From positions 1 to 64,000 of the forward strand of contig JAFRQX010000045.1 in the NCBI GenBank assembly GCA_017428385.1: a stretch of DNA of 64,000 nt. Reading direction: 5' to 3'. Below, one piece after another: positions 1 to 6,698 of this stretch. Source of the DNA: Clostridia bacterium (GTDB lineage Bacteria; Bacillota; Clostridia; Christensenellales; Aristaeellaceae). Below the pieces are notes generated by a model, which did no database searches, was not told where the DNA came from, and saw only the letters and a list, made by a program, of their open reading frames with translations. Made by a program: the position numbers and the translations under genes. Positions within the stretch are counted from its first letter, which is position 1, and every line of letters starts with the position of its first letter.

Positions 1-174
1 GGGAAGGAACGTAAGTCCAACCTCACGCAGGGAAAGAACACTGTCGTGAATCCAGCCGACAGCCTGCCCGTCACAATACAGGCAATAGCAGCCGAACATC
101 TTTTTCGTGCTGACGTTCAGATCTTTGAGACGATCCATCCATTCGGCCACAACGGATTCCTCTTCATATGGCAT
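1..174 (-). CDS. TfoX/Sxy N-terminal-domain protein, 3' part outside window
   Basis: Partial gene: 58 codons from an ATG at 174 run off the left edge. The translation has the pattern KKMFGCYCLYCDG about 25 residues in, followed by a short hydrophobic strand. This matches the first half of the small TfoX N-terminal domain family (related to competence regulators, but in Clostridia usually a stand-alone protein of about 100 residues with no proven role). A GGAGG ribosome site sits 8-12 bases before the ATG. The downstream part cannot be seen. Family assignment rests on this one motif, so it is moderate. Confidence 0.55.
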   Translation of the reverse strand, partial: MPYEEESVVAEWMDRLKDLNVSTKKMFGCYCLYCDGQAVGWIHDSVLSLREVGLTFLP

Positions 175-207
175 ATGTGCAACTCAAACCTCCGTATTGT
201 CTATCTG

Positions 208-280
208 TTACCGCTTGCTCCAAAGCAGGCAATCTATCTTCTTTGTATCGCTGACCCATGTATATTCCGGAAGCAGCCGA
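208..280. repeat. Direct repeat, copy A (flanks the tandem GNAT gene)
   Basis: A 73-bp segment that matches 1202-1274 without gaps at roughly 80 % identity, in the same orientation. Read on the minus strand both copies encode the same protein tail (TWVSDTKK...LLWSKR then stop). Here the tail has no convincing start and overlaps the 3' end of the acetyltransferase gene. It looks like the remnant end of a duplicated gene. Confidence 0.7.
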
Positions 281-298
281 AATTTGCAGAAATCCATA

Positions 299-1165
299 TC
301 AAAGCGACTTCTGCATGCAATACATTACATGCCCTCTCGGATAATCTTCAAGCATGCCGGTTACTCTTTCATAGCCATTCTTTTTGAAAAACCCCACATT
401 CCAATCATATGCCTCAAGAAAAACGGTACCGGCGCCGTTTTCCTTTGCCTCCCTCTCAAACTCACCGAGGAGCCGAGAACCGATCCCCCTGTTGCGGTGC
501 GTTTCTTCGACCCAGACGGCAATGTCCGTGTCATTCCAGCCATTGATGCCTCCGACAAATCCTGCAATGATTCTTCCGTTTTCGTCCACGATTTTTTTGC
601 TCAGAGGGATGTATTCATGCTCGCGAGGAGCAATGGCACTGTCATATCCGCGCAATTTGCCTGAAAAGATTTCTGCGTCCTTTTCGTCACCACGCTTGAT
701 CTCATATTGTTGGCAATTTGACGGTATATATTCTGCGGAAGAACAGTCAAGCCGCTTTGTCAAAAAATAGTGTTCATGCCCCTTCGGCGCACCCGACATC
801 GTGTCATTGAGCATATAGCCATGTTTCATATAGAACGGCTTTGCCTGCCAGTCAAAGGTTCCGACCATTGCGAGATAGCAGCCGTATTCCCTTGCTTTCC
901 GCTCAGCCTCCCAGATGAGTGCAGAGGCCATACCCTGTCTGCGAAACGCTTCTTCCACCCACAGGTCATAGATCGAAGCCGTCTTCAGACCGTCTACAGA
1001 CAAAATGCATCCACCGAGGAGGTTACCGCTTTCATCGGTGACTTTATAAACAAATTCTTCCTCCGCATCTTCTTCCGGTTGTGCAATTGCGTTGAAAGCA
1101 TTGTCAGACTGTTCTTCGATAAACTCTGTGTCGTCTCCTGAGCAGGGTATCATTTCGTATTTCAT
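299..1165 (-). CDS. Tandem-domain GNAT N-acetyltransferase
   Basis: Two GNAT acetyltransferase folds in one chain of 288 residues. The first has the acetyl-CoA loop FRRQGMASALI near residue 80 and ends at an FYMKHGY strand; the second has HRNRGIGSRLL near residue 230 and ends at FFKKNGY. Each domain therefore keeps its R-x-x-G-x-G/A pyrophosphate-binding turn. GNAT enzymes move an acetyl group from acetyl-CoA to an amine on a small molecule or protein; the substrate is unknown. I chose the ATG at 1165 because GGAG lies about 9 bases upstream; a GTG at 1180 would place that GGAG inside the coding region. The gene is bracketed by a 73-bp direct repeat. Confidence 0.85.
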   Translation of the reverse strand: MKYEMIPCSGDDTEFIEEQSDNAFNAIAQPEEDAEEEFVYKVTDESGNLLGGCILSVDGLKTASIYDLWVEEAFRRQGMASALIWEAERKAREYGCYLAMVGTFDWQAKPFYMKHGYMLNDTMSGAPKGHEHYFLTKRLDCSSAEYIPSNCQQYEIKRGDEKDAEIFSGKLRGYDSAIAPREHEYIPLSKKIVDENGRIIAGFVGGINGWNDTDIAVWVEETHRNRGIGSRLLGEFEREAKENGAGTVFLEAYDWNVGFFKKNGYERVTGMLEDYPRGHVMYCMQKSL

Positions 1166-1201
1166 TTCTGTTTTCTCCACAAATCCCGATTTGTCTGCTT
1201 G

Positions 1202-1351
1202 TTACCGCTTGCTCCACAGCAAGCAGTCGTTTTTCTTGGTGTCGCTGACCCATGCATATTCCTGAAACAACCGATCAAATTCCTCAATGTTCTCCCGGGC
1301 CTCGTTAGTGATCAGATAATCGACGTACCATGTAATAATCCGTGCATGCGG
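1202..1351 (-). pseudogene. C-terminal gene fragment (direct repeat copy B)
   Basis: An open stretch of about 49 codons with no start, bounded upstream by an in-frame TGA at 1352-1354. It ends in the same VSDTKK...CLLWSKR tail as the copy at 208-280. The part further upstream reads ITWYVDYLITNEARENIEE, which looks like real protein sequence. I do not recognise the family. It is best read as the broken end of a gene whose other copy ends beside the TfoX-like gene. Confidence 0.5.
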
Positions 1352-1470
1352 TCAGCTGCTTTGCTTAACTAATATTTTATATATCACAAGATCGCTTTTT
1401 TTCAAGCAAAGCGCACCCCGGGAAGCAAGGTGGGGTGCAGTGGTATCCATATTAGCGTGATTTGCCACAA

Positions 1471-1505
1471 AAGGACGCTGATATTGATACGATGTCAGCG
1501 TCCTT
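1471..1505. terminator. Hairpin, bidirectional terminator-like
   Basis: AAGGACGCTGA pairs perfectly with TCAGCGTCCTT across a 13-base loop, with A-rich sequence on the left and a T-rich stretch on the right. It lies in a 350-bp stretch without a recognisable gene (1355-1720). Confidence 0.5.
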
Positions 1506-1540
1506 CCTTTTGCCCCAAAGTGCCCAGAAATAAAGGGTTT

Positions 1541-1587
1541 CCGGCCATCAGGCTCTTCCGGAGGGAAGTCCCGGTGGCCGGTTTTTT
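1541..1587 (+). terminator. Rho-independent terminator-like hairpin
   Basis: CCGGCCA at 1541-1547 pairs with TGGCCGG at 1575-1581, followed directly by six T. The loop is long (27 bases) but contains further pairing. No plus-strand gene upstream is recognised, so what it would end is unclear. Confidence 0.4.
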
Positions 1588-1609
1588 CTTTTCTCCCCCA
1601 GTTGCAAGC

Positions 1610-1717
1610 CGTGTAAATGTACACGATTGTCCTTTGGAATCGTGTACATTTACACGATTCTGACCCGGAAACATGTATCTTTACACGATTCTCCCGAGTT
1701 CCGTGTAAAAATACACG
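1610..1717. repeat. Four 16-bp dyads at 30-31 bp spacing
   Basis: Copies start at 1610, 1641, 1672 and 1702. The form is CGTGTA-4 bases-TACACG; copies 1, 2 and 4 are intact or nearly so and copy 3 (CATGTATCTTTACACG) is degenerate in its left arm. Copies 1 and 2 also pair with each other as an 18-bp perfect stem around a 9-base loop. The spacing is about three helical turns, so all four sites would face the same side of the DNA. This fits an operator array or a set of transposase/recombinase sites. A short ORF ends at 1720. Confidence 0.75.
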
Positions 1718-1719
1718 TT

Positions 1720-1830
1720 TCAATCCCAGTTGATAAACTCTGTGAATAACAGCTTGGCCTTACAGGAGGGGCATGGGATTTCGCTTGACATCTCGCCGTT
1801 TCTGTAACCCGACATCTCTTTTTCTTGCAT
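1720..1830 (-). CDS. Possible small protein with CPSC motif, or gene fragment
   Basis: A 36-residue frame from ATG 1830 to TGA 1720. It contains a PCPSCKAKLLF segment, as in one half of a zinc knuckle, and ends FINWD. The same frame stays open upstream of the ATG (…CHRATTNVITSKD), and no ribosome site is seen before the ATG. It may therefore be the C-terminal end of a lost, longer gene. Its stop codon lies directly beside the dyad array. No function is proposed. Confidence 0.25.
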   Translation of the reverse strand: MQEKEMSGYRNGEMSSEIPCPSCKAKLLFTEFINWD

Positions 1831-1913
1831 ATCTTTTGAGGTGATGACATTTGTCGTAGCACGATGGCACTCTAAGGTCGCCACACAGAAAAAACAGAAA
1901 AAATTTTAGAAAA

Positions 1914-1955
1914 CTAGCACTCACCTCTTGACAGTGCTAACAAAAGTACTACAAT
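1914..1955 (+). promoter_or_regulatory. CIRCE operator overlapping the hsp20 sigma-A promoter
   Basis: CTAGCACTC at 1914-1922, a 9-base spacer, then CAGTGCTAA at 1932-1940. This matches the HrcA operator consensus TTAGCACTC-N9-GAGTGCTAA at 16 of 18 positions with the exact spacer. A TTGACA (1928-1933) and TACAAT (1950-1955) 16 bases apart form the promoter, so the right arm of the operator lies just behind the -35 box and HrcA binding would block transcription. Confidence 0.9.
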
Positions 1956-2060
1956 ATGTGTCGAACAAAGGAACAGCGATCCAATAAACCACCGTCCCAA
2001 TGCTCAAAATCAACATGGCGTGGCTGCCACAGCAGCCCAACACCCGAGGAGGTAAGAGTT

Positions 2061-2498
2061 ATGTTGATACCGAGTATTATTGCTGAGAATTTGTTCGATG
2101 ACTGGTTCGATTTCCCGTCTTTCCGGAACATGGATCGTCAGCTCTACGGCAGGCACTTTGCCCGTGAGATGAAGACCGATGTGCATGAGCATGATGACCA
2201 TTACGAAGTGGACATTGACCTGCCCGGCTTCCAGAAGGATCAGATTCAGTTGAGTCTTGAGAATGGTTATCTGACCATCACGGCCACGAAAGAGGTCGAG
2301 AAGGATAAGACGAAGAAGGGCAAGACCATACGTCAGGAGCGTTACGACGGAACGCTGCAGCGGAGCTTCTATGTGGGCGATGCGCTTACGGAGGAAGATA
2401 TCACCGCAAAGCTGGAGCATGGTGTGCTGAGCTTGAACATCCCGAAGAAAAACGAGAAAAAGCTTCCTGAAAAGAAGCTGATCGCGATTGAAGGATAA
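2061..2498 (+). CDS. hsp20: Small heat-shock protein, Hsp20/alpha-crystallin family
   Basis: A 145-residue ATP-independent chaperone that holds unfolding proteins. The alpha-crystallin domain covers about residues 38-140. It begins KTDVHEHDDHYEVDIDLPGF, contains ENGYLTITATKE, and has the conserved A-x-x-x-x-GVL form as AKLEHGVLSLNIPK. The N-terminal part is rich in Phe and Asp-Trp, as usual for the family. The ATG at 2061 follows AGGAGGT by 7 bases; an upstream in-frame ATG at 1956 lies at the promoter -10 and is rejected. The roughly 100-base leader and the CIRCE element point to heat induction through HrcA. hrcA itself is not in the window. Confidence 0.95.
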   Translation: MLIPSIIAENLFDDWFDFPSFRNMDRQLYGRHFAREMKTDVHEHDDHYEVDIDLPGFQKDQIQLSLENGYLTITATKEVEKDKTKKGKTIRQERYDGTLQRSFYVGDALTEEDITAKLEHGVLSLNIPKKNEKKLPEKKLIAIEG

Positions 2499-2534
2499 TG
2501 GGCTCTCATCCCAAGCAAGCTAAACCAACCGCAT

Positions 2535-2567
2535 GGCTCATCATGGAAACATGGTGAGCCCTTTTTC
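2535..2567 (+). terminator. Terminator of hsp20
   Basis: GGCTCATCATG and CATGGTGAGCC form an 11-bp stem with one G-T wobble around a GAAA tetraloop, followed by CTTTTTCT. Confidence 0.85.
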
Positions 2568-2622
2568 TATAAAAGAAAGCGTATTAATTATATAATGCAA
2601 ATATTGTTACTGATTGATGCTT

Positions 2623-3570
2623 CTATTTCCTTATAATATTCTCGATCTTAGTAATGGGTCTGTTCTCCAGCCTTTCCAGATCCGCATCTATTGTTGCTTT
2701 CAGAGCTTTTACTTCCTCGTTCGCCGTTTTTTCATCGTATAACAATGCAATCAAATTTCCCTGTCGCTCAATCAGACTGGCTTTAACCAAAGCTGTTGGC
2801 TCAGCGATTTGCTCAACCTTTTTCGTCAGGTCCTGTGCTCTTTGTTCTGCCTCCTTCTTAAGCATTTCTGTCTCTGCTTTTATTTCAGCCAACCGCGCCT
2901 TTATGCGGTCAGTCCTATAAATCACGTCTGGATAGGCTTCAGCAAAGCGGCGATAAAAAACAGATTTATCTGTGAGCGTACGTCTGATCTCCAAACTTAT
3001 TTCCTCTGTATTGTCTGCCTGACTACACTCAACGCTCGTTTTCACCAGTTTCAGGATAAAGTGAGTCATGGCATAGTCCGAAGCACAGACCGCGGCCAGC
3101 ACTCCAACTGCAATTTCTTTTGTCAGCAGAGCAATCCTATCCAGTATTGTAAAAAGTACCGGATTAAAGAAATGGACGATCGCAACACCACCCAATCCAA
3201 ACAGAATCAAATTTCCTATCCATACCCGACCATGCAGATTCATGGGCTTTTGACTATAATCCCACCAACGGGCATGAAAGCGTTTCTCCAAATACCAGCT
3301 TGTAAAATACTCTACTCCACCGCACAATAGAAATGATATGACAAAGGTTGTACCAAAGGCTTCTTCAAAGGGAGTCAAGAGGTGTACCGCAACGGTGATC
3401 AGTACTGCCCCGGTTCCATAGATAGGGCAGATCGGCCCTGTAAGGAATCCACGGTTGATAAAACGGTGATACTGGATATATTTTAGACAAACCTCAATAC
3501 ACCATCCCGTAAGAGAATAAATGAAAAACAGAAGAACAAGATCTATCAGCATTGTGCCTGTCGCATTCAT
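2623..3570 (-). CDS. Putative ABC-transporter type IV (CmpB-like) membrane protein
   Basis: A 315-residue protein with about five hydrophobic segments in the first 180 residues and a long charged, coiled-coil-like tail (roughly 200-300, rich in Glu, Lys and Ala). The segment GFLTGPICPIYGTGAV near residue 42 is the signature of the PF06541 family, annotated as putative ABC-transporter type IV or CmpB; its biochemical role is not established. The ATG at 3570 follows AAGGAGGAG. It ends with TAG, the only TAG stop among the intact genes checked here. A repeated promoter cassette ends about 65 bases upstream of the start. Confidence 0.7.
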   Translation of the reverse strand: MNATGTMLIDLVLLFFIYSLTGWCIEVCLKYIQYHRFINRGFLTGPICPIYGTGAVLITVAVHLLTPFEEAFGTTFVISFLLCGGVEYFTSWYLEKRFHARWWDYSQKPMNLHGRVWIGNLILFGLGGVAIVHFFNPVLFTILDRIALLTKEIAVGVLAAVCASDYAMTHFILKLVKTSVECSQADNTEEISLEIRRTLTDKSVFYRRFAEAYPDVIYRTDRIKARLAEIKAETEMLKKEAEQRAQDLTKKVEQIAEPTALVKASLIERQGNLIALLYDEKTANEEVKALKATIDADLERLENRPITKIENIIRK

Positions 3571-3595
3571 GATGGCGCTCCTCCTTAACCGGAAG

Positions 3596-3949
3596 TCAAG
3601 GTTGTCTGTTTATGCCTAACAATGGTTCCCGGTTCCAATGATAGCATATCCTGGTGAATTTTTCAGAAAATTTTCGCCGCTGGCATTCATCAACAGAAGA
3701 ATGCCAGCGGCTTTCCGTCATGAAAACATGACGTCCAGCTCGCTGCTGCTGGGTGAGCTTGTTGCCCAGCATGGACAGCTTGGCTTCCGTGCCCGCGATG
3801 GTCTTTTCATAGTTTTCAACGCCAGCCCCGGCCAGACGGAAGGTGGGCTCGGCTTCCTTGATCTGCTGGTTGATGGTGCGCATATTGCGCGAGAAATTGC
3901 TGGAGTCCAGCGACAGCGCGACTACCAGTTCGCGCAGGGTTTCAGCCAT
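3596..3949 (-). pseudogene. Phage tail tape-measure protein, truncated N-terminus
   Basis: The first 70 or so residues (MAETLRELVVALSLDSSNFS...NQQIKEAEPTFRLAG...KLSMLGNKLTQQQ) match the start of TP901-type tail tape-measure proteins, which run to many hundreds of residues. After that the frame carries unrelated sequence and ends in a region occupied by the promoter cassette, so the remainder is lost. The start lies at 3949. No other phage gene is nearby. This is a stub of a decayed prophage. Confidence 0.7.
3635..3710 (-). promoter_or_regulatory. Repeated promoter cassette, copy 1
   Basis: Read on the minus strand: a 12-bp perfect hairpin (CCGCTGGCATTC family, arms 3677-3688 and 3699-3710), an A/T-rich link, then GATATGCTATCATTGG. 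The last block contains an extended -10 form, TGC-TATCAT. Copies 2 and 3 lie at 7547 and 10769. In each case the block sits 62-69 bases before the start codon of a minus-strand gene, here the CmpB-like gene at 3570. Confidence 0.6.
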
Positions 3950-4214
3950 AAAGTTTCACTTTGATTGCAGGAGATTCGGGAAAGATGGCAGAATACTGGT
4001 TAGGAACATCGGTTCGACAACTCGGGATCTGAAAAACCACTTAACTTTGAATTCAAAGAACTGTCGACAAATCAAAACTTCCTTTTGCAATTGACCTCTG
4101 AGGAATATATTTCCTTCTTTCCTTTTCAGAGAAAAGAAGTATAATGATTCAGCGGAATCGAAAGACCGTCCGGTTGGCCTTTTATTCTGATTCACACTCT
4201 TGAGAGGCAGCCTT

Positions 4215-5096
4215 ATGAATCGATTTTTTATTGACTCACTGAAGATGATGCGGGAAAATTACATCCGTGCCTTCGGGGGAAAATACGACACGGAGATGTG
4301 TCCAATCAAAGATGTGGAAGTGGACGAGCGGGACGCGGCGGGCATCGTGACTGCTTCTACGGGATTTCTTCGGGGGCTGACGATCGACGGCGTCAGCAGT
4401 CTGAAGAAAATCTACACAAATGACGTAAACGGAAAAACAGAGGAAATTCTTGATATTCGGGAGCGGGATGGAAGTGAACACGAATACAGGGATCTGGCGC
4501 TGACGAGATACCGCTGTTCCCTGATGACGGTTTTCGCGATGGAACAGCTGATGCGAAAAAAACCGAAAAACGTGGGATTCATCGGGACAGGCCGCACGAA
4601 CCTAGCGAACTGCATCGGAATCTGCGAGCGCTTCTCTCCCTTGGGAATCGTAATCCGCGGAAGCAAAAGGAACGTCGACAAGAACATCGGGGATTTCCTG
4701 CTGGTTAACGGAAAAACGAAAGTGGATGACACGGAGGATATGATTCATCTTAACGCCTGCGATACCGTGATTATCTGCACTTCCGCCACAAGGCGGGAGG
4801 AAATGATAAGCGCCAACCTTCTGATGGGCCCGGATTTGATCATCGTTCTGGATAGCGGGTATTACCTGGATGAATCCTTCCGGAAAACCCGGGATAATTA
4901 TTCGGACAGCCCGGAACAACTGGAAGCTCATTTCCGGGATGAATTTCCCTGGGATGAAAAAGACTATACCTTTAAAACACTGCTGGATAAACGGGACGCC
5001 AGAAAATGCACGGCCTACCTGTACGGCATCGGCCTGGCCGACGCCGTGGCGGGGGAGGAGATCACGAACCGCATTGAAAAATCTCACAGGAAATAA
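4215..5096 (+). CDS. Ornithine cyclodeaminase / mu-crystallin family-like protein
   Basis: A 293-residue protein with a Rossmann nucleotide loop, VGFIGTGRTNLANC, near residue 118, then strands typical of an NAD(P)-binding domain (DTVIICTSATRREE near residue 182, LIIVLDSGYY near 202). The layout resembles the ornithine cyclodeaminase/mu-crystallin family: an N-terminal substrate domain, then a GxGxxx dinucleotide domain. The substrate-binding residues of true ornithine cyclodeaminase are not clearly present, so the reaction is unknown. The ATG at 4215 follows GAGAGG by 7 bases; a TTG at 4200 is in frame but lacks such a site. Monocistronic, with a hairpin 200 bases downstream. Confidence 0.5.
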   Translation: MNRFFIDSLKMMRENYIRAFGGKYDTEMCPIKDVEVDERDAAGIVTASTGFLRGLTIDGVSSLKKIYTNDVNGKTEEILDIRERDGSEHEYRDLALTRYRCSLMTVFAMEQLMRKKPKNVGFIGTGRTNLANCIGICERFSPLGIVIRGSKRNVDKNIGDFLLVNGKTKVDDTEDMIHLNACDTVIICTSATRREEMISANLLMGPDLIIVLDSGYYLDESFRKTRDNYSDSPEQLEAHFRDEFPWDEKDYTFKTLLDKRDARKCTAYLYGIGLADAVAGEEITNRIEKSHRK

Positions 5097-5296
5097 AGGC
5101 ATCCTCTAGAACAAAAATTCTTCATCAAAAACAGGATGCGTCTCCGCATTCAGAGACCAAAATATTTCTCGGAATATAATCTTGTCCGAGAGTCGCCAAA
5201 GGGAATACATATGATCCTGTACCGTTCCCTTCCCTTTTTGAGATGAACGGTATGGATAAATCGGGGTAAATAATTGCCCTTCGAGTGTCATGTGAA

Positions 5297-5334
5297 AACC
5301 CGCAGAGCTTATCACAATCTGCTCTGCGGGTTTT
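5297..5334. terminator. Bidirectional terminator hairpin
   Basis: AAACCCGCAGAGC (5297-5309) pairs perfectly with GCTCTGCGGGTTT (5322-5334), A-rich before and T-rich after. It may end the gene at 4215-5096. The 190 bases between them hold no convincing ORF. Confidence 0.75.
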
Positions 5335-5363
5335 CGTCATCTTTGGGTTTAAGCAGCAATCAC

Positions 5364-5489
5364 TTATGGCGATGTATGTATTGACAAGAAGAATGTATAT
5401 AATGAAACCGTAAATGAATACAGGGGGCTAATCTTAGAACTCTTTACAATAGATATCTCTTCCTCTGTAAACTTTGAATCTCTAGCCAT
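5364..5489 (-). other. Short ORF beside transposon-end-like repeats, doubtful
   Basis: A 41-residue frame starting MARDSKFTEEEISIVK. That opening resembles the start of small HTH or transposase-subunit proteins, but the sequence soon becomes hydrophobic and stops. GAAAGGAAGG lies 15-24 bases upstream. It is probably the broken start of an insertion-sequence gene whose end repeats lie at 5534-5686. Confidence 0.2.
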
Positions 5490-5533
5490 TGTCAACTATC
5501 CTTCCTTTCGTTTGGTATATCACCTCCATCCTT

Positions 5534-5686
5534 TGTCCAGCAAGCATTCTGCATTGCTTTTCTTGTTAGTGTGCTATTTCCATTGTCCAGGTATGAGGAC
5601 TCTGTGTTAATAGTCTTGTCCATTTTTGAGGATTTCGGCTATTTTATCTGTCCACAAACCGGGATCGGGTTAAATTCATCTGTCCA
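5534..5686. repeat. TGTCCA array, transposon-end-like
   Basis: TGTCCA occurs at 5534, 5584, 5617, 5649 and 5681. The last four are 33, 32 and 32 bases apart. Two copies extend the match as TGTCCA-4 bases-TGAGGA. Regularly spaced repeats like these are known at the ends of IS21-type and Tn7-like elements, where they bind transposase. No intact transposase is present within several kilobases. Confidence 0.45.
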
Positions 5687-5719
5687 TTCTATGGGGAGTA
5701 TTTTACACTCCTGGCCCGT

Positions 5720-5762
5720 GAACACCCCCTGAACACCCCTGAACACCTTTTCATTGAACACC
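5720..5762. repeat. GAACACC short direct repeats
   Basis: GAACACC at 5720, 5731, 5741 and 5756, followed 40 bases later by the inverted form GGTGTGTTC at 5802. No function is seen. Confidence 0.5.
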
Positions 5763-5773
5763 TCCGAAAATAG

Positions 5774-5799
5774 AAAAAGCCTTTATTTTAAAGGCTTTT
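5774..5799. terminator. Hairpin terminator, A/T-flanked
   Basis: AAAAGCCTTTA and TAAAGGCTTTT form an 11-bp stem with a three-base loop. It works in either direction by composition. Confidence 0.65.
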
Positions 5800-5807
5800 C
5801 AGGTGTG

Positions 5808-6095
5808 TTCACGTCCACATTTCAGTTTGACAACTTGACCGGTAGCCCAGAGCACATCGTTCACATCGACGGGGCAAACGAAGGAAACGTCTCCCCAGTG
5901 GGGAGTGTCGAAGACAAGTGACTTGAGTTTGTTGGCGTGAAAGGAAGAATGAAGCCTGCTCCAAAGGATTCAGGCAACCATTGAACGAACGGAACACTGG
6001 TTCGAGTCCACTGGACATAGATTTGAGTTCGGACGATGACAGAACGGACTGTCCCTGCAGTCACGTCCTCGAGTCCGGTACAGACCACACGGAAT
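5808..6095 (+). other. Gene-free stretch ending at a terminator, possible RNA
   Basis: About 290 bases with no believable ORF. It contains a D-arm-like piece (GGTAGCCCAGAGC near 5841), a CTCCCCAGTGGGGAG hairpin near 5894 and two T-loop-like pieces (GGTTCGAGTCC near 6000, CCTCGAGTCCGG near 6067). None folds as a complete tRNA, because partner stems do not pair. A strong plus-strand terminator follows at 6096, so a small RNA is possible. Confidence 0.25.
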
Positions 6096-6125
6096 AAGGA
6101 TCACCTTCGTGGTGATCCTTTTTTC
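6096..6125 (+). terminator. Strong rho-independent terminator
   Basis: AAGGATCACC-TTCGT-GGTGATCCTT followed by a run of T. The same GGATCACC/GGTGATCC stem recurs at 8731-8757 in the opposite direction. Confidence 0.8.
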
Positions 6126-6142
6126 GTATCCTTGAAGGAAGC

Positions 6143-6667
6143 TCATTGTTTTTCATGGGTAATCATACATTCCATCTGCAGATCATAAGGCTCTGCCTCA
6201 GCAAGGGAAGGAACAGGGTCGGAACTGAGGCGGAACCCCAGGGCGGAGTAGAAGTTTATTGTTTCTTCAGAAGAGCAGCAGGATGCATACAAAGCATGAG
6301 CTCCCCTCTTCAGGGCTTCCTGTCTGGCGGCTTCAAACAAGGCCCTGCCGATTCCATGACGGCGGTAATCCCTGGAAACATGGAAGCTGTCAATGATGAG
6401 CCGGCCTTTGTTCAGCCTGGGAATCAGCATGATTTCGCCAACCACACGATTTCCTTCATAAGCGCAATATGTCACGTACCGCCCGCTGAGAATCTCTTCC
6501 GCTTTTTCGATAAGACGCACAGCATCCCAATCCTCAGTGAAGGGATTGTAAACCAGTGTCAGATTCCCATCCTGCAGGCGATACACATTTTTGACTTCCT
6601 GATACCGCTGAAAGCCTTTCAGCGAATCCCGGGTGAAGTTATTACTGTCAACAAGCTTTATTTCCAA
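6143..6667 (-). CDS. GNAT N-acetyltransferase
   Basis: A GNAT-fold enzyme of 174 residues. The acetyl-CoA loop is DYRRHGIGRALFEAARQEA in the second half, followed by the C-terminal NFYSALGF strand typical of the fold. The longest frame starts at 6739 inside the preceding gene. The TTG at 6667 is better placed: GAAAGG lies 8 bases before it, and it begins 32 bases after the stop of the DUF5131 gene, so the two form an operon. The substrate is unknown. The start codon is the least certain point. Confidence 0.8.
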   Translation of the reverse strand: MEIKLVDSNNFTRDSLKGFQRYQEVKNVYRLQDGNLTLVYNPFTEDWDAVRLIEKAEEILSGRYVTYCAYEGNRVVGEIMLIPRLNKGRLIIDSFHVSRDYRRHGIGRALFEAARQEALKRGAHALYASCCSSEETINFYSALGFRLSSDPVPSLAEAEPYDLQMECMITHEKQ

Positions 6668-6698
6668 AGTATTATGCCTTTCATCCTTAACGCTGTTG

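Noticed and set aside
1610-1717. CRISPR-like repeat/spacer array
   Set aside because: Units are 16 bp palindromes with 14-15 bp between them and only four copies; too short for a CRISPR array and no cas gene nearby.
1956-2060. N-terminal extension of Hsp20 starting at 1956
   Set aside because: That ATG lies at the promoter -10, before the expected transcription start, and the extension is not Hsp20-like.
3596-3720. C-terminal part of the tape-measure ORF as a real protein end
   Set aside because: This stretch is the promoter cassette in another reading; homology ends near residue 70.
5840-6095. tRNA genes suggested by GGTAGCCCAGAGC and GGTTCGAGTCC words
   Set aside because: Acceptor, anticodon and T stems do not pair; no CCA and no complete cloverleaf could be drawn.
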